A program made the position numbers and the translations under genes. This document shows positions 44,589 to 55,137 of a stretch of DNA of 64,000 nucleotides, in pieces (the first letter of the stretch is position 1; each line of letters starts with the position of its first letter). The notes beneath the pieces are model-generated. The model saw only the letters and a program-made list of their open reading frames with translations, made no database searches and was not told the origin of the DNA. The stretch spans positions 744,001 through 808,000 of the forward strand of contig CAVPDZ010000009.1 in assembly GCA_963702755.1 (NCBI GenBank), written 5' to 3'. This DNA comes from JAJPKK01 sp963702755 (GTDB taxonomy: Bacteria; Pseudomonadota; Alphaproteobacteria; Rhizobiales; Xanthobacteraceae).

Positions 44589-45782
44589 ATGGACGCCAAG
44601 CCTGATCGACCTTGCGCTGAGGAGCGTGTCGCCGCCCTCTCCGAGGGCGGGCCCGGCGTCGCGATCGGACCGCGCTGGCTCGCGGACCACGCCTGGCCGC
44701 TGTGGCTCGAGCACGGCATCGACTGGCAGCGTGGAGCCTTTCACGAGCATCTCGATTTGGACAACCTCGAATGCCGCGCCGACTTTCGCCGGCTGCGCGT
44801 CGCGGCGCGCCAGACCTACGTGTTCTCGAAGGCCGCGGACTGCGGTGTTCCGCGCGCCGCGGCAGCCGTCGCGCTCGGTCTTGATTTTTTGCGCGGCGCC
44901 GCGCGGCTCGAGGACGGCGGCTATGCTTGGCGCTTCGATCTCGCCAATCGACCGATCGACACGACGCGCGACCTCTATGACCATGCCTTCGTGCTGCTGG
45001 CATTTTCCGCGGCGTCCGATGTGGTTGGAAAGGACGAGTTGCGCGCTGATGCGCTGGCCCTCGTCGATTACATCTCATCGAACTTCGTTCATCCTCTCGG
45101 CGGCTACCACGAGAGCGTCCCGCCGGCGCAACCCCGACGACAGAACCCGCACATGCACCTGTTCGAAGCGCTGTTGGCGGCGAGCGAAGCTTTCGGCGAC
45201 GATGTCTTCTTTGCTCGGGCGCAGGATCTTGCGGAGGTTTTTCTCGGCCGCTTCTTTCAAGCGGAGGAGGGCGCCTTGCCGGAGTTCTTCGATGACGCGC
45301 TTTCCCCGGCGCGCGAGGGCGGACGTTTCCAGGTCGAGCCGGGTCATCACTATGAATGGATTTGGCTGCTCGACCGATATGCGCTTCGGGCTGCTCAACT
45401 CGGGACCGCTGTTTCTCCGCGGTTAACGACGGCGTCCGATGCGCTTCTCGCCTTCGCGGACAGGCATGCGGTCGATCCGCAACGCGGCCTTGTCATGAAC
45501 AGTCTCTGGAGTGATGGCACGGCTGCGGACGCAGGCTTTCGGCTGTGGCCACAGACGGAGCGGCTCAAAGCCGAGGCGCGACGTCAAAAGGGATCGCGAA
45601 CAGCGCTCGCCGCGTCGCTCCGCGCCTTTGACCAGCATTTCGCGCAAGTTCGTCCCGGCCTGTGGATCGAGCGGATCGATGTTTCCGGACGGCCGTTGCG
45701 CGACCCCGCGCCGGCATCGAGTCTCTATCATCTGACGGCGGCTTTGACCGACGACAAAGTGATTTTACTCGCAGCCCGCTGA
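44589..45782 (+). CDS. AGE family epimerase/isomerase
   Basis: A 397-residue (alpha/alpha)6-barrel protein of the N-acylglucosamine 2-epimerase / mannose isomerase family. Characteristic segments: RLRVAARQTYVFSKAADCG, LYDHAFVLLAFSAAS, RRQNPHMHLFEALLA with the catalytic histidine region, and FQVEPGHHYEWIWLLDRY. Its place after hldE suggests a sugar isomerisation step in heptose or mannose supply for LPS or exopolysaccharide. The specific reaction cannot be read from sequence; phosphomannose isomerase is one possibility. Confidence 0.8.
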   Translation: MDAKPDRPCAEERVAALSEGGPGVAIGPRWLADHAWPLWLEHGIDWQRGAFHEHLDLDNLECRADFRRLRVAARQTYVFSKAADCGVPRAAAAVALGLDFLRGAARLEDGGYAWRFDLANRPIDTTRDLYDHAFVLLAFSAASDVVGKDELRADALALVDYISSNFVHPLGGYHESVPPAQPRRQNPHMHLFEALLAASEAFGDDVFFARAQDLAEVFLGRFFQAEEGALPEFFDDALSPAREGGRFQVEPGHHYEWIWLLDRYALRAAQLGTAVSPRLTTASDALLAFADRHAVDPQRGLVMNSLWSDGTAADAGFRLWPQTERLKAEARRQKGSRTALAASLRAFDQHFAQVRPGLWIERIDVSGRPLRDPAPASSLYHLTAALTDDKVILLAAR

Positions 45783-45978
45783 CGTCCTCACGCTGATGGC
45801 AGCGAAATCCTCCCTCAAGCGTGGGAAAAAAGCCCGAGCGATTGCGACTTGCCATAAACCGCTAAGACCCTATGTTCGTGCGCTGATTGTCGATGGCGTA
45901 TTTATGGTCATGTGCATGTTTGACGCCGACTGCACGTCGCGAGCGCCCGGAGTCCTACTGCGATGAGGCGAACCTAGA

Positions 45979-46689
45979 ATGCAAGAGGCCGAGACGCCCG
46001 CGTTGGACAACCCGCAATTTTCGCTCACGGCTGAGCCGATGACAGCACAAGCGGTAGCCGCGCCGCAGCTGACGCGCGCGACCCGCCGCGTCCTCAATGC
46101 GGGATCCGGCGCGCTATCGGCGCGCTCGCTGCATCCGGCATTCACACCGGAGGTTTGGCAGGAGACCCGTCTCGATATCGATGCCGCAAACAGGCCGGAT
46201 GTCGTGGGCTCGGTGACCGACCTGAGCGCCTTCGCTCCCGGGACCTTCGATGCCGTGTGGTCCTCCCATATCCTCGAGCATCTTTACGCCCATCAGGTTG
46301 CATCCGCGCTTGAGGAATTCAGGCGCGTTCTCAAACCCGATGGGTTTGCGCTGATCACATCGCCGGACATCGAATCGGTTGCGGCGATGATCGTGGAGAA
46401 AGGCCTCGATCACGTTGCCTACGTGTCGCAGGCCGGCCCGATCACGCCGCTCGACATGCTCTACGGCCATACGGCTTCGATCGCGCATGGTCGCGTCTAC
46501 ATGGCCCACAAGAGCGGCTTTACCTCCGCGCTCCTTGGCAAGCGTCTGGTCGAAGCGGGCTTCAGTCCGGTTTATGCCAAGCGCGAACGCTTCGAGTTGT
46601 GGGCACTGGCCTTGATGGAAAAGGCCGACAAAACGGTGATCAAGGCCTTTTTGTCGAAATCGGGACTCGATATCCTCAGCGACGGCTGA
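45979..46689 (+). CDS. SAM-dependent methyltransferase, class I
   Basis: A 236-residue protein with a Methyltransf_11-like core: RVLNAGSGALSA (motif I, SAM-binding), DVVGSVTDLSAFAPGTFDAV (motif II region), and SSHILEHLYAHQVASALEEF followed by RRVLKPDGFALITSP. Proteins of this type in rhamnose/heptose regions often methylate sugars or lipids of the cell surface. Target unknown. Separated by about 200 nt from the AGE gene, convergent to rfbB with a 46-nt gap. Confidence 0.78.
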   Translation: MQEAETPALDNPQFSLTAEPMTAQAVAAPQLTRATRRVLNAGSGALSARSLHPAFTPEVWQETRLDIDAANRPDVVGSVTDLSAFAPGTFDAVWSSHILEHLYAHQVASALEEFRRVLKPDGFALITSPDIESVAAMIVEKGLDHVAYVSQAGPITPLDMLYGHTASIAHGRVYMAHKSGFTSALLGKRLVEAGFSPVYAKRERFELWALALMEKADKTVIKAFLSKSGLDILSDG

Positions 46690-46735
46690 GCCTCACGTGC
46701 TGATGTAACCGGCGTGCGCCCGCGCCGTCATCCAA

Positions 46736-47806
46736 TCAGCCGCTCACGATCCCAATGCGTTTCGCCTGATAGCCGCGTTCGAGGATGTCGCGCCACCAAT
46801 CGCGGTTTGCGAGGTACCAAGCCACGGTTTTCTCAAGCCCGGTCTCGAAAGTTTCTTCAGCGCGCCAGCCGAGTTCGGTCTCGATCTTGGCGGCATCGAT
46901 CGCGTAGCGGCGATCGTGCCCCGGGCGGTCATCGACGAACCTGATCAACCGATGGCGCGCGCCTCCGGGGCACGGCTCGAGGCGATCGAGAATTTCGCAG
47001 ATCGTCTGCACCACATGAATGTTGGTACGCTCGTTGCGCCCGCCGACATTGTAGGTTTCGCCGACCCGTCCGCGTTCCAGCACGAGGGCGAGCGCGCGGG
47101 CGTGATCCTCGACAAACAGCCAGTCGCGGATGTTCATGCCGTCGCCATAGACCGGCAATTCCTGCTCGTCCAAGCCCCGGATGATGATGTGCGGAATGAG
47201 CTTCTCAGGAAAATGATAGGGACCGTAGTTGTTGGAGCAATTGGTTACGATGGTCGGCAGTCCGTAAGTCTCCCGCCAGGCCCGGACGAGATGGTCTGAC
47301 GACGCTTTGCTCGCCGAGTAGGGCGAGTTCGGCGCATAGGCCGTCGTTTCCGTGAACATGCCTTCGGCTCCGAGCGTGCCGAAGACTTCGTCGGTCGAGA
47401 TATGCAGCAGCCGAAACTTGTCGCGCCGCGCCGGCTCGAGCGTGCGCCAATGGCGCAGCGCTTCCTGCAGCAAGGTAAAGGTGCCGACGACATTGGTCTG
47501 GATGAATTCGGCCGGTCCGTCGATCGAACGATCGACGTGGCTCTCGGCCGCAAGGTTCATGACGGCGTCGGGGCGGTAGCGATCGAATAAGGCACGCAGT
47601 TCCGCGCCATTGCAGATGTCGACCTTGGCAAAGGCGTAGCGCTGGTGACCGCGCGCCTGGGGAATTGATGAAAGATTTGCCGCATAGGTGAGCTTGTCGA
47701 TGTTCACGACGAAAGCGTCGGTGCGGTCAAGCAAGTGCCGCACGACGGCCGATCCGATGAATCCGGCGCCGCCAGTCACGAAAATGGTCGATCCGCTCAG
47801 ACCCAT
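46736..47806 (-). CDS. rfbB: dTDP-glucose 4,6-dehydratase
   Basis: A 356-residue extended SDR enzyme with intact frame. NAD-binding IFVTGGAGFIGSAVVRHLLD, active-site region HISTDEVFGTLGAEGMFTE with the catalytic Asp-Glu pair, the YSASKASSDHLVRAW Tyr-x-x-x-Lys motif, and NYGPYHFPEKLIP. Second step of dTDP-L-rhamnose synthesis. Its start overlaps the end of rfbA by 10 nt on the same strand. Confidence 0.94.
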   Translation of the reverse strand: MGLSGSTIFVTGGAGFIGSAVVRHLLDRTDAFVVNIDKLTYAANLSSIPQARGHQRYAFAKVDICNGAELRALFDRYRPDAVMNLAAESHVDRSIDGPAEFIQTNVVGTFTLLQEALRHWRTLEPARRDKFRLLHISTDEVFGTLGAEGMFTETTAYAPNSPYSASKASSDHLVRAWRETYGLPTIVTNCSNNYGPYHFPEKLIPHIIIRGLDEQELPVYGDGMNIRDWLFVEDHARALALVLERGRVGETYNVGGRNERTNIHVVQTICEILDRLEPCPGGARHRLIRFVDDRPGHDRRYAIDAAKIETELGWRAEETFETGLEKTVAWYLANRDWWRDILERGYQAKRIGIVSG

Positions 47807-48699
47807 GACGATTTGCCTGCGCTCGCTCCGGAGACGGAATCATAGACCGAAAGCAGGTATTCGCCGTAGCTGCTCTTGGCGCAGCGTTGCGCCAGCAAAT
47901 GGAACTGCTGCGGCGATATATATCCGAGCCGCAGCGCGATTTCCTCGGGGCAGGCGATCCGCAACCCCTGACGCTGCTCCAGGATCTGCACGAAGCTGCT
48001 CGCCTCGACGAGCGAGGCATGGGTGCCGGTATCAAGCCACGCGAAGCCGCGCCCGAGCACCTCGACGAAAAGCTCGCCGCGATCAAGATAAGCGCGGTTG
48101 ACGTCGGTGATCTCGATCTCTCCGCGGTGCGACGGCTTGACCGCGGCGGCAATGTCGACGACGTCGTTGTCGTAGAAGTAGAGGCCGGTCACCGCGATGT
48201 TCGACTTCGGCTGGGCCGGCTTTTCCTCGATTGAAACCGCTCGCCCCTGCGAATCGAGTTCGATGACGCCGTACCGCGCCGGGTCGTTAACGATATAGCC
48301 GAATACGGTCGCGCCCTTCTCGCGATTCGTCGCCCGGTCAAGTTGCTCGGTGAGACCATGGCCGTAAAAAATATTGTCGCCGAGAATCAGCGCGACCCGA
48401 TCCTTGCCGATGAACTCGCGTCCAATGATAAATGCGTCGGCGAGCCCCCGCGGTTTGTCCTGGCTCGCGAAGGCGAAGCGGAGCCCGAGGTCGGAGCCGT
48501 CGCCGAGCAACCGCTGGAACAATGGCAGGTCCTGCGGCGTCGAGATGACGAGGATGTCCCGGATGCCGGCGAACATCAGCACCGACAGCGGGTAGTAGAT
48601 CATCGGCTTGTCGAAAACGGGCAGCAATTGCTTGGAGACGACAGTCGTCACAGGGTAGAGGCGCGAGCCGCTGCCGCCGGCTAAAATAATGCCCTTCAT
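47797..48699 (-). CDS. rfbA: Glucose-1-phosphate thymidylyltransferase
   Basis: A 300-residue nucleotidyltransferase, intact. N-terminal MKGIILAGGSGSRLYPVTTV with the nucleotide-binding glycines, VFDKPMIYYPLSVLMFAGIR, VALILGDNIFYGHGL, and EITDVNRAYLDRGELFVEVL. First step of dTDP-L-rhamnose synthesis. Transcribed divergently from rfbC with a 98-nt promoter gap containing AT-rich sequence. Confidence 0.94.
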   Translation of the reverse strand: MKGIILAGGSGSRLYPVTTVVSKQLLPVFDKPMIYYPLSVLMFAGIRDILVISTPQDLPLFQRLLGDGSDLGLRFAFASQDKPRGLADAFIIGREFIGKDRVALILGDNIFYGHGLTEQLDRATNREKGATVFGYIVNDPARYGVIELDSQGRAVSIEEKPAQPKSNIAVTGLYFYDNDVVDIAAAVKPSHRGEIEITDVNRAYLDRGELFVEVLGRGFAWLDTGTHASLVEASSFVQILEQRQGLRIACPEEIALRLGYISPQQFHLLAQRCAKSSYGEYLLSVYDSVSGASAGKSSWV

Positions 48700-48797
48700 A
48701 AATACGCAACCCCCTCAGATACTGAATTTTCATAGCAAATGGCGCGTGTTATACAACCGCCCCGCGATGAATTAATGCCTGGGGCTGCGTCGTCTTT

Positions 48798-49353
48798 ATG
48801 AATGTTGTTTCGACTGCAATTCCGGGCGTGCTCATAATCGAGCCCAAGATATTCGGCGATCAGCGGGGCTTCCTTCTCGAAACGTTCCGGGCCGATCGCT
48901 ACGCCGCTTCCGGGATCGCGGGACCATTCGTCCAGGACAACCTGTCGCGATCCGCCTATGGCGTGCTGCGCGGCCTGCATCTGCAGAATCCAAGGGCGCA
49001 AGGCAAGCTCGTCACCGTCATGCGCGGGCGGGTGCTCGACGTCGCCGTGGACGTGCGCCGCGGAAGCCCGACATTTGGGCAGCATGTTGCCGTGGAATTG
49101 AGCGAAGAAAACCGTCGCCAGTTCTGGATACCGCGCGGCTTCGCGCATGGCTTCGCCGTGCTGTCGGAAAGTGCCGACTTTTTCTACAAATGCGACGAGG
49201 TCTACAGCCCAGCCGACGAGATCACGGTGCGCTGGAACGACCCCGCCATCGGGATCGAGTGGGGCGTCGCCGACGCCCTCCTTGTCGGCGCGGGACGCTG
49301 CGGCGCCGCTCCTCGCCGACGTTGCCGCGCTGCCGATCTATGGTCAGGTCTGA
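48798..49353 (+). CDS. rfbC: dTDP-4-dehydrorhamnose 3,5-epimerase
   Basis: Cupin epimerase of about 184 residues. Conserved LIIEPKIFGDQRGFLLETF, FVQDNLSRSAYGVLRGLHLQ with the catalytic His, RQFWIPRGFAHGFAVLSESA, and YSPADEITVRWNDP. One frame change near 49285 restores the end LADVAALPIYGQV. The stop overlaps the rfbD start (TGATG). Third step of rhamnose synthesis. Confidence 0.9.
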
Positions 49354-50260
49354 TGCGCATCCTCCTCACCGGCGTGACGGGTCAGGTCGGGCGCGCGCTC
49401 GTTGATCCGTTGCAGCCGATCGGATCGTTATTGCCGCCGACCGCGCGCTTCTCGATCTGTCCCGGCCGGACGATATCTCCGCAACGCTCGATCGCCTCGC
49501 GCCTGATCTGATCATCAATCCGGCCGCATATACCGCGGTCGATCGCGCCGAGGACGAGCGAGACCTCGCCTTCCGGGTCAACGGGGAGGCTCCTGCCGCC
49601 ATTGCCCGCTGGGCGGCGGCACGGGGCGCGCCGCTCATTCATTTCTCCACCGATTATGTCTTCGACGGCACCGGCACGCGCCCGTGGCGCGAGGATGATC
49701 ATCCGGCGCCGCTCTCCGTCTACGGCGCAAGCAAACTTGCTGGCGAGGAGGCAATTCGTTCGTCAGGCGCCCCGCATCTGATCATTCGCACGTCGTGGGT
49801 CTACGCGGCCAAGGGCACGAACTTCCTGCGCACCATCGCGCGACTGGCGGGCGAGCGGAAGGAGTTGCGCATCGTCGCGGATCAGATCGGCGCGCCGACG
49901 TCCGCCCGCACGATTGCCGATGCGGTCGTCGGAATATTGCAGGTGTCGTTGCAAACCGATCCGACCGCGCGGTTCGCGGAGGCAGACGGCGTCGTTAACG
50001 TCGCGGCCGCGGGTGAAACCAGCTGGCACGGCTTTGCGAGTGCGATCGTGGATGGGCTCAAGGCACGCGGCATCGCCCTCGCGACCGAGACGATCAGCCC
50101 GATCAACACGGCTGATTACCCGACGAAAGCGAAGAGACCGGCCAATTCGCGGTTCGATCTGACGCGACTGCGGCAACTCTTCGGCGTGACAACGCCTGAT
50201 TGGCGCCAGGGGCTCGATCTGGAACTCGATGCTCTCGCAAGCGAGATGCGCGCGCCATAG
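49353..50260 (+). CDS. rfbD: dTDP-4-dehydrorhamnose reductase
   Basis: NADP-binding MRILLTGVTGQVGRALVD at the start, then a frame change near 49420 and LDLSRPDDISATLDRL, VNPAAYTAVDRAEDE-type segment (IINPAAYTAVDRAED), STDYVFDGTGTRPW, and the YGASKLAGEEAI catalytic motif. The C-terminal part has RANSRFD-like PANSRFDLTRLRQLFG. Joined length about 302 residues. Last step of dTDP-L-rhamnose synthesis. Confidence 0.9.
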
Positions 50261-50406
50261 CGCCTGCCTTTCAGCCGGCGAATTTTCATTGGAATAAAAA
50301 TAAGCTATGGTCCGGCCGGCGCCTGGGCCCGCGTGTTGCCGCTTCTTGCCCGCCCGCGCTTCACCGAATTCGCCTCATCGCAGGCGATGGAATGGGAGAA
50401 CCCCAA

Positions 50407-50856
50407 ATGATAGCCCTGATCGTCAATGGTCAAACCCACAACGTCGATGTGGAGCCTGATACTCCACTGCTGTGGGTGCTGCGCGACACCCTCGGCATGA
50501 CCGGCACGAAGTATGGTTGCGGCATCGCCCAATGCGGCGCCTGCACGGTCCATATCGACGGCGTCGCGGTGCGCTCATGCTCGGTCCAGGTCAGCGACGT
50601 CGCCGGCAAGAAGATCGGCACCATCGAAGGCCTCGCCGCAAACGGCGTGCTGCACAAGGTGCAGAAGGCGTGGCTTGAGAACGACGTGCCTCAGTGCGGC
50701 TACTGTCAATCCGGCATGATCATGGCGGTCGCAGACCTCCTCAATCACAAGCCAAAGCCGACCGACGCCGACATCGACAGCGCGATCACCAACATCTGTC
50801 GCTGCGGCACCTTCCAGCAAGTTCGCGCGGCCATTCACGCCGCCGCCAACGCTTGA
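50407..50856 (+). CDS. iorA: Isoquinoline 1-oxidoreductase-type small subunit (2Fe-2S)
   Basis: A 149-residue xanthine-oxidase-family iron-sulfur subunit. N-terminal ferredoxin-like cluster: KYGCGIAQCGACTVHIDG with a fourth Cys at VRSCSVQ; C-terminal helical cluster: QCGYCQSGMIMAV and ICRCGTFQQVR. No signal peptide; such subunits are co-exported with the Tat-bearing large subunit. Ten nt before the iorB start. A second in-frame ATG at 50392 is possible. IorA is a family label; the real substrate may be another N-heterocycle or an aldehyde. Confidence 0.88.
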   Translation: MIALIVNGQTHNVDVEPDTPLLWVLRDTLGMTGTKYGCGIAQCGACTVHIDGVAVRSCSVQVSDVAGKKIGTIEGLAANGVLHKVQKAWLENDVPQCGYCQSGMIMAVADLLNHKPKPTDADIDSAITNICRCGTFQQVRAAIHAAANA

Positions 50857-50866
50857 GGAGGATGCC

Positions 50867-53042
50867 ATGAATTACATGCCCAAAATGAATCGCCGTTCCT
50901 TCGTGGTCGGCACCGCCGCCGTCGGTGGTGGGCTCGCACTCGGCCTGCGCTTGCCGTTCGGTCCGGACGTCGTCCGTGCCGCCGACGGATCGCCGGAGGT
51001 CACCGCCTGGGTGGTGATCAAACCCGACGACACGGTCGTGATCCGGATCGCACGGTCGGAGATGGGGCAGGGCTCGCTCACCGGCTTGGCCCAGCTCGTG
51101 GCCGAAGAATTGGAATGCGACTGGTCGAAGGTCACGACCGAATATCCGACGCCGGGCCAGAGCCTCGCGCGCCATCGCGTCTACGGCGACATGTCGACCG
51201 GCGGCAGCCGCGGCATTCGCACGTCGCAGAAATACGTCCGCGAGGCGGGCGCCGCCGCGCGCGTCATGTTGATCGCGGCCGCCGCCAATGAATGGAAGGT
51301 GCCGGCTTCCGAATGCCGCGCGGCGAACAGCGTGATCACGCATCAGCCGTCGGGGCGTACGACGACCTATGGCAAAGTGGCCGAAGCTGCGGCCAAGCTC
51401 GAACGTGCCGAAGGAGGTGCCGCTCAAGGACCCGAAAGACTGGACGATCGCCGGCAAAGGCCTCAAGCGCCTTGATACCGCGGACAAGCTGACCGGCAAG
51501 CAGCTCTACGGCATCGACATCAAGATGCCGGGCATGCTCATCGCCACCATTCGGGACTGCCCGGTCCGTACCGGCAAGGTGAAGAGCTACGATGCCGCCA
51601 AGGTCGCCGGCATGCCAGGCGTCAAGAAGGTGGTGCCGGTCGGCGATTCCGGCGTTGCGGTCATTGCCGACACGTTCTGGCACGCTCACACCGCGAGCGA
51701 AGCACTTCCGATCGTGTGGGATCCGGGCGAGGCCGGCAAAGTCTCGAGCGCCAGCATCGCCGACTTCCTCAAGGCCGGCCTCGATGCACCGGACGCTTTC
51801 GTCGGCAACAAGGCCGGCGACGCCAAGGTCGCGCTGGCGGGCGCGGTCCGCAAAGTGGAGGCGGTCTACAACTACCCCTACCAGAACCACTGCACGATGG
51901 AGCCCATGAACATGACGGCGCTCTATACGGCAGATCGCTGCGAGGTGTGGGGGCCGACCCAGAACGGCGAGGCAGCGCTTGCCGCCGTATCGGAGGAATC
52001 CGGGCTGCCGATCGGCAAGTGCGACGTGCACAAGTTCCTGTGCGGCGGCGGCTTCGGTCGCCGGGGCCGGGTCGACTATGTGCGCCAGGCGGTGGCAATC
52101 GCCAAGCAGATGCCGGGCACGCCGATCAAGCTGATCTGGTCGCGCGAAGAGGACATGACGCACTGCGGCTACCATCCGGTAACACAGGCGAAGCTTACCG
52201 CGGGCATCGACGCCGCCGGCAACGTCACCGGCTTCCACATGCGCATTTCCGGCCAGTCGATTTCGGCGTCGCTTGCGCCGGAACGCCTTCAAGCGAATGG
52301 CATGGATCCGGTGGTGTTCCAGGGGCTGACGCCGGATTCGCCGGAAGGCAATTTCGGCTACAACTTCCCGAACCTTCTGATCGACCATGCGATGCGTAAC
52401 ACGCATCTGCTGGCCGGCTTCTGGCGGGGCGTGAACGTCAATCACAACGCGATCTACACCGAATGCTTCATCGACGAGGTCGCGCACGCACTCGGCCAGG
52501 ATCAGCTTGCCTTCCGGCTCAAGTTCCTCAAGCCGAAGCATGCCGCGGTTCTCAAGGCCGTGGCCGACAAGGTCGGGTGGTCGACGCCGGCACCTCAGGG
52601 CGTCTATCGCGGCCTTGCCCAGTACATGGCTCACGCAAGCTACGTGGCGGCGTGCGCCGAAGTCTCGGTCAGCGCACAGGGCGCGCTGAAGATGCATCGC
52701 ATCGTGGCGGCGATCGACCCGGGCTACGCGGTCAATCCCGCGCAGATCTCGCGGCAGGTGTCCGGTTCGTTCGTGTTCGGGCTCTCGGCGCTTCTCTACG
52801 GCGAAATCACCGTAAAGGACGGCGCCGTCGAGCAGACGAACTTCGACACCTACAACTCGCTGCGCATCCGCGAGATGCCTCCGGTCGAGGTGATCGTGAT
52901 GCCGTCGGGCGGCTTCTGGGGCGGCGTTGGCGAACCGACGGTGTCGGTGGCGGCGCCGGCCGTGCTCAATGCCATCTTCGCGGCGACCGGCAAGCGCCTG
53001 CGCTCGGTCCCGCTGATGCATGAGGGCATCCGCTCGGCCTGA
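50867..53042 (+). CDS. iorB: Isoquinoline 1-oxidoreductase-type molybdopterin-binding large subunit
   Basis: About 725 residues. The N-terminus MNRRSFVVGTAAVGGGLALG is a Tat signal of the type seen in exported aldehyde/isoquinoline oxidoreductase large subunits. Molybdopterin-binding segments: ARSEMGQGSLTGLAQLVAEE, NHCTMEPMNMTALYTAD, FLCGGGFGRRGRVDYV, and the C-terminal GGFWGGVGEPTVSVAAPAV with the catalytic glutamate. One frame change near 51405 joins the two pieces. No coxG/xdhC-like maturation gene follows directly in the window. Confidence 0.86.
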
Positions 53043-53075
53043 CGCGCTTTCGCCTCGCCTCTCGAAGGGCGACGG

Positions 53076-53763
53076 CTATTTCCCCGGCTGCGGCGTCGAG
53101 ACCGGCGCCGCAGCCGGAAACGTTTTGAGGAACGCGGGATCGAGCTCGCTGAGCGCAGCCGCGATGAATTGCCGGCCTCTGGGCGAACCGCGGCGATACG
53201 CTTCCATGATCGCGGGCCGCAGATCGGCGCGCGTGTTGCAGCACGTTCTCCAGGTCATGGCGCGCGAATTGGCGAACGTCGGCATCCTCCAAGGCGCTGC
53301 CTCTCGCAACGACCGCAAGCCGCATTGGCACGAGATCGATCTCGTTCGGACCTGTCAGGTAGGACAGCTTGAGCAACTCAGTCACTGAAGGCTCGGCTGC
53401 ACCGCCGCCCGGGTTCGCCGCGGCAAAGGCAAGCCACGCGCGCGAATCGGCCGGCGACCATCTCACTGCGCGCTCGAAAATCGAACGATCCTCGATCTCG
53501 CCATTCGCAGCCGAAGAACCGGTGAGGGCAAGGCCGAAGCCGATCGGAGCGGCAGCGCTAACGGCGGCCTCGGTCCAGAGATCGCCGCGGACCTGGGCGA
53601 TCGAAGCGGCCACAACGGAACGCGTACGATGATCGGCCGCCGTCCGCGCCGCGGCAGCATTTGTTGGAAACGCTGGTAGGCTGGGCCGGATCAGTTCAGG
53701 CAGGATCAGCCAGACCGAGAACAGCGCCACCATGGCCGCAATTGCCATGAGACCGTTTCGCAC
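53076..53763 (-). CDS. Hypothetical membrane-anchored protein
   Basis: About 229 residues from a GTG start. A TM anchor or signal (GLMAIAAMVALFSVWLILPEL) leads to an Ala-rich helical domain with FERAVRWSPADSRAWLAFAA, reminiscent of a TPR helix pair, and the end ELDPAFLKTFPAAAP. A frame change near 53240 joins the halves. Similar proteins lie in exopolysaccharide regions of Hyphomicrobiales, close to the O-antigen ligase-like gene found here too. Function unknown. Confidence 0.6.
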
Positions 53764-53805
53764 TGATGAAACCCTTTCTTAACCGTCCGCTGCCGGCGTG
53801 GGGAC

Positions 53806-54549
53806 CTACAGGATCACGACACTGTGCCCTTCGATGCGAATACAGGTCAATCGGCCGGTGGCATAAGCGCCGGTATCGATGTTGATGCGATTTGAGCGGA
53901 TATCCGGCTCCCGCACCGGCGAGTGTCCGTGGACGACGACCTTGCCGTAATCATCCTCACACAGCAGAAAATCCTCGCGGATCCACAACAGGTCCTGTTC
54001 CTGCTGTTGCGTCAACGGGATGCCCGGCCGGATGCCGGCATGGGTGAAAAAATAATTGCCGAACGTAAAGGACGACGGAAGCGCCTCGAGCAAGGCGCGA
54101 TGTTCCCACGGCATCATGTTTGCGAGTTGTTCGGCGAGTTCGCGCTGTTCGGTCTCGTCCGGACTGAGCGATGGCTTCAACCCATAGGAAATCAGTGTTT
54201 GCAGTCCGCCGTACTTGCGCCAGTCGTCAAGCACCGCGGGATTGCGCAAAAACTCGAGGAAATAGGCCTCGTGATTGCCCTTGAGGAGAACGGTCTTGCG
54301 GGTGCGCAAGCAGCCGATCAACTGGTCAAGGACCTCGCGCGACTGGGGCCCGCGGTCCACATAGTCTCCGATCCCGATGATTGCGTAGGCCGAGCATGGA
54401 TCGTCGGCAAGGTCAGCATCGATCCGTGCGAACAACGCTTCGAGGAGATCCGCACGGCCGTGAATGTCGCCGATCGCATAGAGACGATGCCTGACGGGAG
54501 GGAGGTCCGGTTCGACGTCTTTGGGTTTCGACTTGAAAAAGTTCAGCAC
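53806..54549 (-). CDS. Calcineurin-like serine/threonine protein phosphatase
   Basis: A 247-residue PPP-type phosphoesterase, intact. Metal-binding motifs in order: YAIGDIHGRADLLEAL (GDxHG), IGIGDYVDRGPQSREVLDQL (GDxxDRG), LLKGNHEAYFLEFL (GNHE), and VVVHGHSPVREPDIRSNRIN. Hydrolyses phosphoester bonds, possibly diadenosine tetraphosphate or phosphoproteins. GTG start at 54549. Located 42 nt upstream of the hypothetical anchored protein on the same strand. Confidence 0.85.
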   Translation of the reverse strand: MLNFFKSKPKDVEPDLPPVRHRLYAIGDIHGRADLLEALFARIDADLADDPCSAYAIIGIGDYVDRGPQSREVLDQLIGCLRTRKTVLLKGNHEAYFLEFLRNPAVLDDWRKYGGLQTLISYGLKPSLSPDETEQRELAEQLANMMPWEHRALLEALPSSFTFGNYFFTHAGIRPGIPLTQQQEQDLLWIREDFLLCEDDYGKVVVHGHSPVREPDIRSNRINIDTGAYATGRLTCIRIEGHSVVIL

Positions 54550-54759
54550 GCGTTCTCACCCCACGAAGTCGACCGCCGAAACTCTGCCGCAGCCTTGATG
54601 GTTAATAAGGTGTGTCTCCCCAACCCATTGTTACTTTTTATGGCCCCGCTCCAACGGGACTGAAGATAATCCTCGCTAGTTTCCCCGCCACGGGTGACGG
54701 TGAAACGGATGGCGTTCCGGCCGCGCCCGGTGGCGTTGACCGAATAGCGCTGGATTGAA

Positions 54760-55137
54760 ATGGGCACCGTCAACACCGGCGTCAATCGCGCTGTCGCGCC
54801 GGAAGCCAACGTGCGTGGCGTCGCGTTCGAGCGATGGCTCGGGTCGCCGCGGGCGGGCGACTGTAATGACTACGCTGTTACCAAACGCCACGAATTACTC
54901 GCTCTCGGCTGGCCGTCGCACTCGCTGCTGCTTGCCGAAGTGATCGTGCCTTCAGGCGAGCACCATTTGGTCGTGCTTGTACCCCTCAAGGAAGGCGATT
55001 TCGTGCTCGACAACATAAATGCCAACATTCGGCCGTGGTCGCGAACACAATATCGGTGGGGGCGGATGCAGTCGCCCATGAATCCAAAATACCGGAGCAC
55101 CGTGCGGCCGATCGCGTGTGATGTCGAGCGCCCCTAG
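54760..55137 (+). pseudogene. N-terminally truncated transglutaminase-like cysteine peptidase (BTLCP)
   Basis: The 125-residue frame matches the C-terminal two thirds of bacterial transglutaminase-like cysteine proteinases: NTGVNRAV, SPRAGDCNDYAVTKRHELLA with the catalytic Cys, GWPSHSLLLAEVI, SGEHHLVVLVP with the His, and FVLDNINANIRPWSRTQYRW with the Asp. The usual signal peptide and FCxxxPxxC-type N-terminal region are missing; the 160 bases upstream do not encode them in any frame. The catalytic triad survives, so a shortened enzyme is possible, but loss of the exported N-terminus suggests decay. The last 4 nt overlap the convergent O-antigen ligase-like gene. Confidence 0.65.
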
